From Wukongarchaeum sp048886645 (GTDB lineage: Archaea; Asgardarchaeota; Wukongarchaeia; Wukongarchaeales; Wukongarchaeaceae): a DNA stretch of 40,011 bases. Shown piece by piece: positions 33,223 to 40,011 of this stretch. Each line of letters starts with the position of its first letter. The first letter of the stretch is position 1. The notes below the pieces were generated by a model, which searched no databases, had not been told where the DNA came from, and worked only from the letters and a program-made list of their open reading frames with translations. The translations under genes and the position numbers were made by a program. The DNA is taken from the NCBI GenBank assembly GCA_048886645.1, contig JBHLKN010000004.1, forward strand, positions 1-40,011, read 5' to 3'.

Positions 33223-33765
33223 TTACTCTTCACCTTCTTCCTCTTCTTCTTCCTTCTCCTCATCCTTCTTTTTAGCGCGCTCTACTAGCCTTACATGGTC
33301 TGCATGAAGAGATATAGGAATAGGAGTTGCTAACATTCCGCTATCCAAAAGCTGAACAGTAAGCTCTTCATGCGCACTATCGATCCTACTAATTTTTGCT
33401 CGCGAGCCCTTGAATGGTCCCAGGATGATCTCTACTATACCGCCTGGTTCAAGTTCAAGGAGTGGGGATTTTCTAATTAGGAGGTTTTTTATCTCATCAA
33501 AAGGGACATTTCCGACAATCTTTGTTCTAACGTGAGGGATGCCTGCAATGGCTAGATCAACATCTCTTCTATTTCTTACCTCGATAAAAACGTATCCTCG
33601 TAAAGTTTCAGGTACTAAAATCGACTTTAAATCAATGTCTCCTTTTATTTTAACGCGCCTTGCTATCAAATTGGCTACACTATATTCCTGACCGATTGTT
33701 GTACGCAATATGAATATCTGCGTCCTCGGAACGGGTTCTAATTCAGTTTTCACATCCATATCCAT
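33223..33765 (-). CDS. spt5: Transcription elongation factor Spt5 (archaeal NusG)
   Basis: A 180-residue protein with an NGN domain (I-F-I-L-R-T-T-I-G-Q-E, G-Y-V-F-I-E-V) and a KOW domain (G-G-I-V-E-I-I-L-G-P-F-K-G-S-R-A-K). An acidic tail (E-E-K-E-E-E-E-E-E-G-E-E) ends it. It clamps RNA polymerase for processivity and in archaea also helps FttA-dependent termination; fttA lies 15 kb away in this window. secE is 49 bp upstream on the same strand. Confidence 0.95.
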   Translation of the reverse strand: MDMDVKTELEPVPRTQIFILRTTIGQEYSVANLIARRVKIKGDIDLKSILVPETLRGYVFIEVRNRRDVDLAIAGIPHVRTKIVGNVPFDEIKNLLIRKSPLLELEPGGIVEIILGPFKGSRAKISRIDSAHEELTVQLLDSGMLATPIPISLHADHVRLVERAKKKDEEKEEEEEEGEE

Positions 33766-33814
33766 GCTAAAACACCTAAAAAACCTCTATACCATCATTA
33801 TCGAATTTTTTGGT

Positions 33815-33994
33815 TTATCCTGGCCATATACCTCCGAAAAGGCTGAACAACAACTGTATGAGGTATGCAATTAGTCCTACAAAAAGTAACCCTATCAGTG
33901 TAATCTTTGTAGTTAACTTTAGCTCTTTCCCATCTGGTTTACGACTATAACTGAACAACTTTCGCGCTCTACTGATAAATCCCGTGATATCCAT
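33815..33994 (-). CDS. secE: Preprotein translocase subunit SecE (Sec61 gamma)
   Basis: A 59-residue single-span protein: an amphipathic basic N-terminus (F-I-S-R-A-R-K-L-F) and one C-terminal membrane helix (about residues 33-53), the normal archaeal SecE layout. ATG 33994 follows GGTGAGG by five bases; the frame start at 34009 is that SD's own GTG. It belongs to the ftsZ-secE-spt5 group. Confidence 0.9.
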   Translation of the reverse strand: MDITGFISRARKLFSYSRKPDGKELKLTTKITLIGLLFVGLIAYLIQLLFSLFGGIWPG

Positions 33995-34220
33995 TAAAAA
34001 CCTCACCAAAACTTGAAATGAAATTGAAGCTAGTTTTCCTTAAAATCATTTTAGTTATTTGAAAATATAGGTGTAAAGTTAATTTAAACCTTTCAGGTTA
34101 AAAAATTTCATCTTTTTTTAAAAATTTTGAGGAATTAAGCTTTTTAAACAAAAAGAATGAAAGAATCCTTCCGTTAGGCAAAAACTGAGTTGTGGTGCAA
34201 TTACTACGGGGTAAACTAGA

Positions 34221-34474
34221 ATAGAAATAGGCGAAGCTTCTATATGATTAAACTTGTTCAGTGGGTGGATCAGGCAGTTTGCAGTGTTGTTGTGTTANNN
34301 NNNNNNNNNNNNNNNNNNNNNNNNNNNNNNNNNNNNNNNNNNNNNNNNNNNNNNNNNNNNNNNNNNNNNNNNNNNNNNNNNNNNNNNNNNNNNNNNNATA
34401 GAAATAGGCGAAGCTTCTATATGATTAAACTTGTTCAGTGGGTGGATCAGGCAGTTTGCAGTGTTGTTGTGTTA
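34221..34474. other. 100-N gap flanked by identical 77-bp copies
   Basis: The N-run at 34298-34397 is exactly 100 bases, a standard scaffold placeholder. The 77 bp before it (34221-34297) are identical to the 77 bp after it (34398-34474). Equal-length exact overlap suggests two contigs that ended on the same k-mer and were not merged. The true interval between secE and ftsZ is then probably about 180 bp shorter. No gene is visible in 34010-34475. Confidence 0.9.
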
Positions 34475-34475
34475 T

Positions 34476-35594
34476 TTATTCGAAGGTTTCTAGGCCTAGA
34501 TTTTTTATGTTTACTGTCAAGTTGTTTTCTTCTGGTCCTAGTATGTAAGGGCTCCATACATCGTTCAATAGTATTATGACGCGTATAACATCATTAAGAT
34601 CTGGACTTATCGAACAGCCCCATATAATCTCTAATTCGGGATCAGCTGAAATCCGTTCTCTTACTAGTTGAACGGCTTCTTTTGCTTCTCTTAAAGTTAG
34701 ATCCACGCCGCCACTGACTTCGACTAAGGCTCTTTTTGCGCAATGAATGTCGACAGAATCAAGTAACGGATGGTCTAATGCATCCATAACAGCCTCTTGA
34801 ACACGACCATTATTAGAATCGGATTCGCCTAAGCCTATTAGGGCAAAACTACCGTCTTCTAAGACCTTTTTAACGTCGGCAAGGTCAAGATTCATAAGTT
34901 GTGGTATGTTCATAAGCTCTGTAATACCTTTGACACTACGGATAAGTATTTCGTCGGCAACGCGAAAAGCTTCTGCGAGTCCTAAATCTGGGGCAACTTC
35001 TAACAATTTTTCGTTGGGAACCACGATAACGGTATCACTGTTGTCTTGAAGACCTTTTAAACCTTCGAACGCGTTTTTATTCCTTGTAGGACCTTCAACC
35101 CTGAAAGGTAAAGTGCAAACCGAAACCGTTAATGCTCCCGTTTCTTTAGCAAGTTCGGCAATCACGGGAGCGGCTCCAGAACCTGTGCCACCGCCAAGGC
35201 CACAAGTGACAAAAACCATGTCAGATCCTTCTAAAACCTCTTTTAAAGAATCTTCATCTTCTTCAGCTGCATCTCTCCCTAGTTGAGGCTGATCGCCCGC
35301 GCCCCGCCCCCGCGTTAACATTTTACCTATTAAAACCTTCTTGTGAGCCTTAGTCACATAAAGTTGTTGCGCATCAGTGTTTATGGCGACAGTTACTGCG
35401 CCTTGAATACCTTCATTCATCAACCTTGAAACCGCATTGTTACCGCCGCCGCCACAACCCATAACCAAAATCCTCGTTGAAATCTCATTAGTTAACCTTC
35501 TCAAATCTTCATCAACAACATAAGCATCATAGCGATCTTGAGAAACTAGTTCTATTCCCTGTTTTCTAACCGGTTCAAAATTAAAAGTATCCAT
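34476..35594 (-). CDS. ftsZ: Cell division GTPase FtsZ
   Basis: A 372-residue tubulin-like GTPase that builds the division ring. It has the G-C-G-G-G-G-N-N-A-V nucleotide site, N-T-D-A-Q-Q-L, the tubulin signature G-G-G-T-G-S-G-A-A-P and N-E-K-L-L. The C-terminus ends soon after the second domain with E-N-N-L-T-V-N-I, without a long linker. Its stop lies two bases from the assembly repeat, yet the frame is complete. It heads the minus-strand ftsZ-secE-spt5 group. Confidence 0.97.
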   Translation of the reverse strand: MDTFNFEPVRKQGIELVSQDRYDAYVVDEDLRRLTNEISTRILVMGCGGGGNNAVSRLMNEGIQGAVTVAINTDAQQLYVTKAHKKVLIGKMLTRGRGAGDQPQLGRDAAEEDEDSLKEVLEGSDMVFVTCGLGGGTGSGAAPVIAELAKETGALTVSVCTLPFRVEGPTRNKNAFEGLKGLQDNSDTVIVVPNEKLLEVAPDLGLAEAFRVADEILIRSVKGITELMNIPQLMNLDLADVKKVLEDGSFALIGLGESDSNNGRVQEAVMDALDHPLLDSVDIHCAKRALVEVSGGVDLTLREAKEAVQLVRERISADPELEIIWGCSISPDLNDVIRVIILLNDVWSPYILGPEENNLTVNIKNLGLETFE

Positions 35595-35795
35595 TGGATA
35601 TCTCCTCTTTTGTCTCCTCTTTTCTTAGACTATCATAAATCCACAAAATCCAAATAAAAGAAAGAGTATTATTGATACCATATCCCGATAATATGAAAAG
35701 AGACTCCTTATAAAAAACCATCAAATAACGGTTTTAAAACCTAAAATACCTTAAGATTCCTCTATTTTGGAAAATTAATTGAAAAAGGGTTGTTT

Positions 35796-37139
35796 ATGAG
35801 AAAAAGAAAGATAGGGAAAGTTCATTTAACTGTTTTTCTTTTCTTGATTTTTACTACTTTGATATTGTTAAGCTCTTTTTCTTTTATTGTTAGTACTAGA
35901 AAAATTTCATCTAACCAGGCGTTATCTTTATCGGAGCATATGGGAGAAGGCGGAAAAGCAAGGTGGGTCCCTCATCATGATTATAACATGCTTGGAAGTA
36001 AAAAGTTTGATTTTTCTTTTGACTTTTTTGGTTCGGAAAGAATGGCTATTGCTCCAGATTCTCACTATCCAGGAGCTGGAGACTTGGGGGCGTATCATAC
36101 GTATGAGGAGACTGTTGATATTTTAAAAGATCTTAATTCTTCTCACGCTGAAATAGTAGAGTTGGTGGATATTGGTTTAAGTTATAATAATCGAACGATT
36201 TGGTCTGTGAGAATAACCAACGAATCTTCAGGGTTAGAGGGAAAGTTTGAGATTTTGTTTACGGGGGATCATCATGCGAGGGAGCTTATAACTACAGAAA
36301 TTGTCCTATATATAATGGGTTATGTTGTTTTTAATTATGGAGTTAACGCTACAATCACGGAGATTTTGAACAGTAGAATTTTGTGGTTTGTCCCTATGGT
36401 TAATCCTGATGGGGTTGCAGATCATATTGAGAAGGGGGAGCCATGGTGGAGGAAAAACGCGAGGTCACCATATGGTGTGGATATAAATAGAAATTATGGT
36501 TATCAGTGGGGTCAAGCTGGATCAAGCGATGATAAACGTTCGGATATTTACCGTGGTATTGCGCCTTTTAGCGAGCCTGAAACTAGAGCTATCCGAGATT
36601 TTGTCCTTTCTCATAATTTTGTTATTGCCGTAAACTATCATAGTGGCGCGGAATTAGTGTTGTATCCTTGGGGATATACGCGAAGTTTACAACCTCCTCC
36701 TCCTGATATAGGCTTTTTTACTGAGATTGGAAAGACGATTGAGAGTATGACGGGTTATTATTGCCAACAAGCTTGTTATCTTTATCTGGCAAGTGGTACT
36801 GCTATTGATTGGATGTATCATAACAAAAGCATAATCGCATTCAACATAGAGGTTTATAGTAATAAGTCCGTGCTTTGGTTTCCTGATTTTGAAGCGTATA
36901 TTTGGGATTATTTTAACCCTCCAGAAGATTTAATAAATGCTACTTGTCAGAGAAATTTAGAGGCAGCTCTTTATGTAGCAGATGTTACAGGTGGAATAAG
37001 AGCTTCTGAAGAGAAGGAAGAGGGGAAGGTATGGTATGAAGAAACTTCTGTGATCGCAGGCATTATTGGCTTTATTGCTGTTGCTGTAGTGATCGTGACC
37101 TATTTTATGCTCCAAAGAAGAGCCGAGCTAACAGAATGA
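35796..37139 (+). CDS. Membrane-anchored M14 zinc carboxypeptidase
   Basis: About 447 residues. An N-terminal signal/anchor (about residues 8-33) directs export. The M14 core keeps the zinc motif G-D-H-H-A-R-E, P-W-W-R-K-N-A-R, D-I-N-R-N-Y-G-Y (substrate-binding Asn-Arg), N-Y-H-S-G (third zinc His) and F-N-I-E-V-Y with the catalytic Glu. A C-terminal helix (G-I-I-G-F-I-A-V-A-V-V-I-V) plus a basic end anchors it. It should trim C-terminal residues from peptides outside the cell, feeding peptide catabolism. ATG 35796 is seven bases behind GGG; TTG 35790 is less likely. Confidence 0.93.
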   Translation: MRKRKIGKVHLTVFLFLIFTTLILLSSFSFIVSTRKISSNQALSLSEHMGEGGKARWVPHHDYNMLGSKKFDFSFDFFGSERMAIAPDSHYPGAGDLGAYHTYEETVDILKDLNSSHAEIVELVDIGLSYNNRTIWSVRITNESSGLEGKFEILFTGDHHARELITTEIVLYIMGYVVFNYGVNATITEILNSRILWFVPMVNPDGVADHIEKGEPWWRKNARSPYGVDINRNYGYQWGQAGSSDDKRSDIYRGIAPFSEPETRAIRDFVLSHNFVIAVNYHSGAELVLYPWGYTRSLQPPPPDIGFFTEIGKTIESMTGYYCQQACYLYLASGTAIDWMYHNKSIIAFNIEVYSNKSVLWFPDFEAYIWDYFNPPEDLINATCQRNLEAALYVADVTGGIRASEEKEEGKVWYEETSVIAGIIGFIAVAVVIVTYFMLQRRAELTE

Positions 37140-37240
37140 TAAAAGAATAAATATATCCCCCCAATAAATCACTCTCCTTTTATAATTTTTATTAAAGTGG
37201 CTTAGCTTAGTTATTTATTGTTTTAAATAATTATTTTAAT

Positions 37241-38616
37241 GCCGCAAGAAGACTCCCTTCTACAAAGGGAGGGAATTAATTGAGATTGATTTCTATTAGG
37301 GGTGCTTAAATATGAATTTTTTTTAAATATTTTTAGGTGAAAATGAGGCTTACAACCGTGCTAAAGATCTGTTCGCATAAAGAAGAGTTGAAACGAATGG
37401 GCAAGGTTGTAACAGCCCTCTACAACTTAGCCAACTATGAGCGGCGTAAAGCCTGGAGGGAAACGGGAAAAATCCCAAACTACTACCAACAGTACTACGC
37501 TTTGAGGAACCACGAACTAGCAAGGCTACTACCTTCTCATACAGTGCAACAAACCTTGAAAACTTTAGAGCACAACTATCGAAGCTGGTATGCCTTAAGG
37601 AAGAACGGGGACAAAACAGCGAGACCACCTGGCTTCAGAAAACCTAAACATCCTTCAACCTTCCGCTTCACCAACTATCAGTTCAAAATCATAAACGATA
37701 AAATCATAATACTCACCGCAAAGAACCTCCTCGGAGAAAACATAGAAATAAAGGTCAAAGGCAACCCAAAAACACCTATAAGCAAAATAGAGAAGTCTCA
37801 GACCCTCACAATAGTCTTCAGAAATGGGAAAAAGATAATCACCGCAAACCTAACCTTCAAAATTCCTGACCTAGAAGAAGAGGAGAACGGTAAAATAATG
37901 GGGATAGATCTGGGTATAAAGAACATAGCAACGACCTACGATACAGCCGACGGGGAGTTCAGAATATACAAGGGAGGAAAGATCCTCTCAACCCAATATT
38001 ACTTCAACAAACAGATCCAAATGCTCCAGAAGAAACTGCCGAAAAAAGAGGACGGAAAAACCCAGCAATACAGCAAAAACATAACCAAACTCCACAAGAA
38101 AAAAGCAAGACAGATAAAACACCAGCTTCACTGCATAGCCAATGACATCGTGAAAACCTGTGAAAAAAAGGGCATAAAAGCCGTTGTGGTAGGCGACCTA
38201 AAAAACATAAGAAAAGCAAATAACGGTAAAGGAAGAAACTTGGGGAGGAAGAATAACCAGAAGCTCCACTCATGGAGCTACTGTACGCTGACCTCGCTCT
38301 TAGAGTACAAACTCAAAAGAGTAGGCATGGTGTTAAAGAAGGTCAGCGAAAAATACACCAGCAGGACCTGTCCTGTCTGCGGTGATAAGAATAGGAAAAA
38401 TCGCGAAAAAAGAGGAAGCTTTAAGTGTACTAAATGCGGTTATAAAAACCATCCCGACGTGATCGGAGCCATAAACATCCTTAAAACGTATCAGTATGGA
38501 GTGTTGGAAAACGTTCCTAACTGTAATCCCCGCGTGAACTCGGGCAACGTGGTCAAATGGGACACAATCCATTTGACATGTACGGAAGCCCCGTCCATCC
38601 GGGCAGGGTAGTTCAC
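37241..38616 (+). mobile_element. Solo tnpB transposon (IS200/IS605 superfamily, IS1341 type)
   Basis: The left end has the hairpin CTCCCTT-CTACA-AAGGGAG at 37253-37271. The right end is the small hairpin GCCC...GGGC inside the tnpB 3' end, followed by GGGTAGTTCAC, the usual terminus of this superfamily. No tnpA transposase is present, so mobility would need help in trans. The right-end TTCAC (38612-38616) overlaps the stop codon of dtdA. Confidence 0.8.
37337..38611 (+). CDS. tnpB: TnpB RNA-guided endonuclease-type protein with altered RuvC-II
   Basis: A 424-residue protein. RuvC-I is G-I-D-L-G-I-K-N-I-A, RuvC-III is H-P-D-V-I-G-A-I-N-I-L, and the zinc ribbon is C-P-V-C-G ... C-T-K-C-G. RuvC-II reads A-V-V-V-G-D-L-K-N-I, with Gly where the catalytic Glu of V-V-E-D-L is normally found. 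The end T-E-A-P-S-I-R-A-G is typical of this superfamily. TnpB uses an omega/reRNA made from the element's right end to cut DNA at the donor site. The frame starts GTG 37337, with ATG two codons later at 37343. Whether it is catalytically active depends on a substitute acid. Confidence 0.93.
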   Translation: MKMRLTTVLKICSHKEELKRMGKVVTALYNLANYERRKAWRETGKIPNYYQQYYALRNHELARLLPSHTVQQTLKTLEHNYRSWYALRKNGDKTARPPGFRKPKHPSTFRFTNYQFKIINDKIIILTAKNLLGENIEIKVKGNPKTPISKIEKSQTLTIVFRNGKKIITANLTFKIPDLEEEENGKIMGIDLGIKNIATTYDTADGEFRIYKGGKILSTQYYFNKQIQMLQKKLPKKEDGKTQQYSKNITKLHKKKARQIKHQLHCIANDIVKTCEKKGIKAVVVGDLKNIRKANNGKGRNLGRKNNQKLHSWSYCTLTSLLEYKLKRVGMVLKKVSEKYTSRTCPVCGDKNRKNREKRGSFKCTKCGYKNHPDVIGAINILKTYQYGVLENVPNCNPRVNSGNVVKWDTIHLTCTEAPSIRAG

Positions 38617-39437
38617 TTTCGTATTTCTTTGGTTTTTTCCAAGTTTATGCCCTTTTTACGCATAAATTGGGTGATTTTTTCCTTTTGAGGTTTTGTTGTC
38701 CCTTTCCAGTCAATTACTGCAGTTTCAACTTTTTCAAAGGTTTTTTCAAGGGCTTCTTGCAGCATTTCTGTTCTAAGTTCATCTAAGACATATTTTGGCG
38801 CTATATGTCCTACAGCGTAATCGGTTTCAAGCACAATCTTGTTAAATTCTCTTGCGTAGTGCCCCCCTCCAATTCCTAAAAGTGCTTTGTAAATTTTTTT
38901 CACTTTTGCCGCTCTTAAGATGGCAGAAGCAACTATCATCCCGCATTTCTGGTTTTCCCACATTTTTTTATCAGATCCTATCTCTACAAAAAGCAAAGGT
39001 TTTTTCAAGGTTGTGGGCCCGTGATGTGTAACCTCTAGGGTTTTTTCATATTCTAAGCTTTCCCCCTCCTCTTCTAAGGCTATTAATGTTTCTTTTACTA
39101 CGGATGCATAGGCAATTCCTAGCTCTTCCGGTTTTCCTCCAAGATCCGCCCTGTTAAGCCAGTTTCCCGGCGTGTGAACAAGAAGGGCAGGAACCCCTTT
39201 CTCACTTTTATGCTTTGAAGCAAAAATAAAGAAATCTGCCTCTTGAGAGTGCTTGTCGAGGTGTTCTGCCTCAGTAAGCGGTTTTTGCGTAGTGATTAGC
39301 TTTATTTCCCCTTTTTTGTAGACAGGTTCTCCTTCAAAAGTTTCTGTGGTTTCTTTGAATCCAAAATTCTCTATTAAGGAGTTTTTGATGTTTTTACTCG
39401 CTGCATCTTTTTTTGAGGAAACTATTACCGGGTGCAA
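38613..39437 (-). CDS. dtdA: D-aminoacyl-tRNA deacylase, archaeal type (DTD2)
   Basis: A 274-residue protein of normal family length that removes D-amino acids from tRNA. Characteristic blocks are V-I-V-S-S-K-K-D-A-A-S near the start, V-H-T-P-G-N-W, T-H-H-G-P-T and G-I-G-G-G-H-Y-A-R. The start is TTG 39437, with AGGAGG eight bases upstream inside the neighbouring short element. The stop TGA lies in the right-end TTCAC of the tnpB transposon. Both gene borders thus coincide with element ends (see findings). Confidence 0.95.
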   Translation of the reverse strand: MHPVIVSSKKDAASKNIKNSLIENFGFKETTETFEGEPVYKKGEIKLITTQKPLTEAEHLDKHSQEADFFIFASKHKSEKGVPALLVHTPGNWLNRADLGGKPEELGIAYASVVKETLIALEEEGESLEYEKTLEVTHHGPTTLKKPLLFVEIGSDKKMWENQKCGMIVASAILRAAKVKKIYKALLGIGGGHYAREFNKIVLETDYAVGHIAPKYVLDELRTEMLQEALEKTFEKVETAVIDWKGTTKPQKEKITQFMRKKGINLEKTKEIRK

Positions 39438-39440
39438 ATT

Positions 39441-39830
39441 TCTGGCCTCCTCCCACAGCTAGAGGCAGTGGGGGTCCCCTGTTGGTGAGCTGCTTCCCAA
39501 CAGGTTTTTGGTTCGTGTTCTCTTTCCCCAGGTCTTTCAAAGGGGTAGCTTTCGCGTGTATGCCCAACCTGGAGAGAAGCACGGGTCTGACCAACTACCG
39601 GTTAGCGCTATCCCTTCTTTCTTCCGGCGTGGGCTTCGCGCTTATCGCCGCCATGCGGATGCCGTCACACCCATATGGGTGAGTGCACAGCACCGAGACC
39701 TATACTTTGTCCTCGTCTTACCCACCCTACCACCATGCTGTGCGACGATGACCAACCTGTTCATAACAAAGCCTATTAATATTTCTTTCGCATCATCCCG
39801 CGACTAAAGCCGCTAGCTTTCTGCGACAAT
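39441..39830 (-). mobile_element. Short non-autonomous element with IS200/IS605-like ends (PATE/MITE-like)
   Basis: About 390 bp, clearly more GC-rich than its surroundings and without a RuvC or zinc-ribbon coding frame. Read on the minus strand, the left end has the AAAGC-CGCTA-GCTTT hairpin (39806-39820) next to CCCGCGACT. The right end has a hairpin at 39452-39472 (CCCAC/GTGGG plus GC/GC) and ends GTGGGAGGAGGCCAG. A further perfect 8-bp stem, CCTGTTGG/CCAACAGG (39478-39504), suggests structured RNA. These ends resemble tnpB-type elements, so this is probably an internally deleted derivative. The in-frame peptides on both strands look like chance frames. Confidence 0.6.
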
Positions 39831-39883
39831 TATCTGAAATCCCCACTTACCTGTTTTTAATACTTTTTTCTTTTATGTTTAAT

Positions 39884-40011
39884 TTAGTGTTTTTCTTTTC
39901 TTCTTTCTTCTAGGAATTCTTCTACTTCCTCTGAGGTGGGTAATCCTTCCTGTGCCCCTGGTTTTGTGCACTTTATTGCGGAAACTGCTGATGCAAATAT
40001 ACCTGCTTCTT
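39884..40011 (-). CDS. PfkB-family sugar kinase, C-terminal end only
   Basis: Reading in from the window edge, the frame gives A-S-A-V-S-A-I-K-C-T-K-P-G-A-Q-E-G-L-P and then E-E-V-E-E-F-L-E, ending at TAA 39884-39886. The A-x-x-x-A-I-x-x-T-x-P-G-A-x-x-x-x-P-T pattern followed by a short helix is the usual C-terminus of ribokinase/PfkB enzymes. The substrate cannot be told from this part. Confidence 0.75.
   Translation of the reverse strand, partial: EAGIFASAVSAIKCTKPGAQEGLPTSEEVEEFLEERRKEKH

Noticed and set aside
34244..34579. Open frame spanning the N-run
   Set aside because: It crosses 100 undetermined bases and reads antisense through the ftsZ end; a product of the assembly gap.
39394..39594. 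Minus-strand 66-aa frame ending inside dtdA
   Set aside because: Overlaps the dtdA start in another frame and has no TnpB zinc-ribbon or RuvC motif; possibly readthrough of element sequence.
39413..39807. Two plus-strand frames of 89 and 99 aa in the short element
   Set aside because: Overlapping frames in GC-rich structured DNA, no recognisable domain, no consistent SD; better explained as element RNA/DNA structure.
39430..39830. RNase P RNA or SRP RNA in the GC-rich island
   Set aside because: The conserved core sequences of these RNAs were not found; element-type terminal hairpins fit better.
1..40011. CRISPR array
   Set aside because: No regularly spaced repeats of suitable length; only local two-copy duplications were seen.

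Overview
The window is archaeal chromosome with AT-rich coding DNA. Diagnostic genes are glycerol-1-phosphate dehydrogenase (archaeal lipid backbone), the termination nuclease FttA (aCPSF1), Spt5, SecE, an archaeal proteasome beta subunit, D-aminoacyl-tRNA deacylase DTD2, a presenilin homologue, archaemetzincin and the eukaryote-type ribosomal proteins eL37 and eL38. eL38 together with FtsZ and several intron-bearing tRNAs points to the TACK side of the archaea. A Bathyarchaeia-like lineage is my best guess, but this is inference and not proven by the window. Many genes appear to use TTG or GTG starts behind a good Shine-Dalgarno (SD) sequence, so I moved many starts inward.

Layout. 1-0.7 kb: tail of Bud32 and an XTP/dITP pyrophosphatase. 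0.8-9 kb: a sugar-nucleotide and surface-glycan block with two nucleotidyltransferases, GlmS, a processive GT2 and a GT-C type membrane glycosyltransferase. 9-19.3 kb: housekeeping genes (HypC, phosphoesterase, CYTH protein, NSUN-type RNA methyltransferase, PUA proteins, FKBP, a degenerate creatininase homologue, UPF0179, G1P dehydrogenase, proteasome beta, FttA). 19.4-25.6 kb: Sm-like protein, eL37, tRNA-Ala with an intron, a seven-repeat secreted propeller protein, a heavily interrupted tRNA (probably Val), eL38, presenilin plus archaemetzincin, ThiL, tRNA-Arg with an intron, and a DUF434 protein. 25.8-35.6 kb: the ftsZ-secE-spt5-L11-L1-L10-L12 run on the minus strand. It is split by a plus-strand insert (ribbon-helix-helix-like protein, ADP-forming acyl-CoA synthetase, BioD/DRTGG protein) and contains an extra 34-residue zinc protein gene between L10 and L12. 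35.8-40 kb: a membrane-anchored M14 carboxypeptidase, a solo tnpB transposon, dtdA, a short non-autonomous element with IS200/IS605-like ends, and the tail of a PfkB-family kinase.

The most unusual part is 37.2-39.83 kb. dtdA lies between two IS200/IS605-type elements whose right ends both face it. One right end appears to supply its Shine-Dalgarno sequence and the other its stop codon. Other points of interest are a creatininase homologue that has lost its metal ligands, a TnpB without the usual RuvC-II glutamate, a GlmU-like enzyme with an altered signature motif, and a tRNA gene that seems to carry introns outside the anticodon loop.

A 100-N gap at 34298-34397 is flanked by identical 77-bp copies and looks like an assembly artefact. 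All calls come from reading the sequence; no database search was run.
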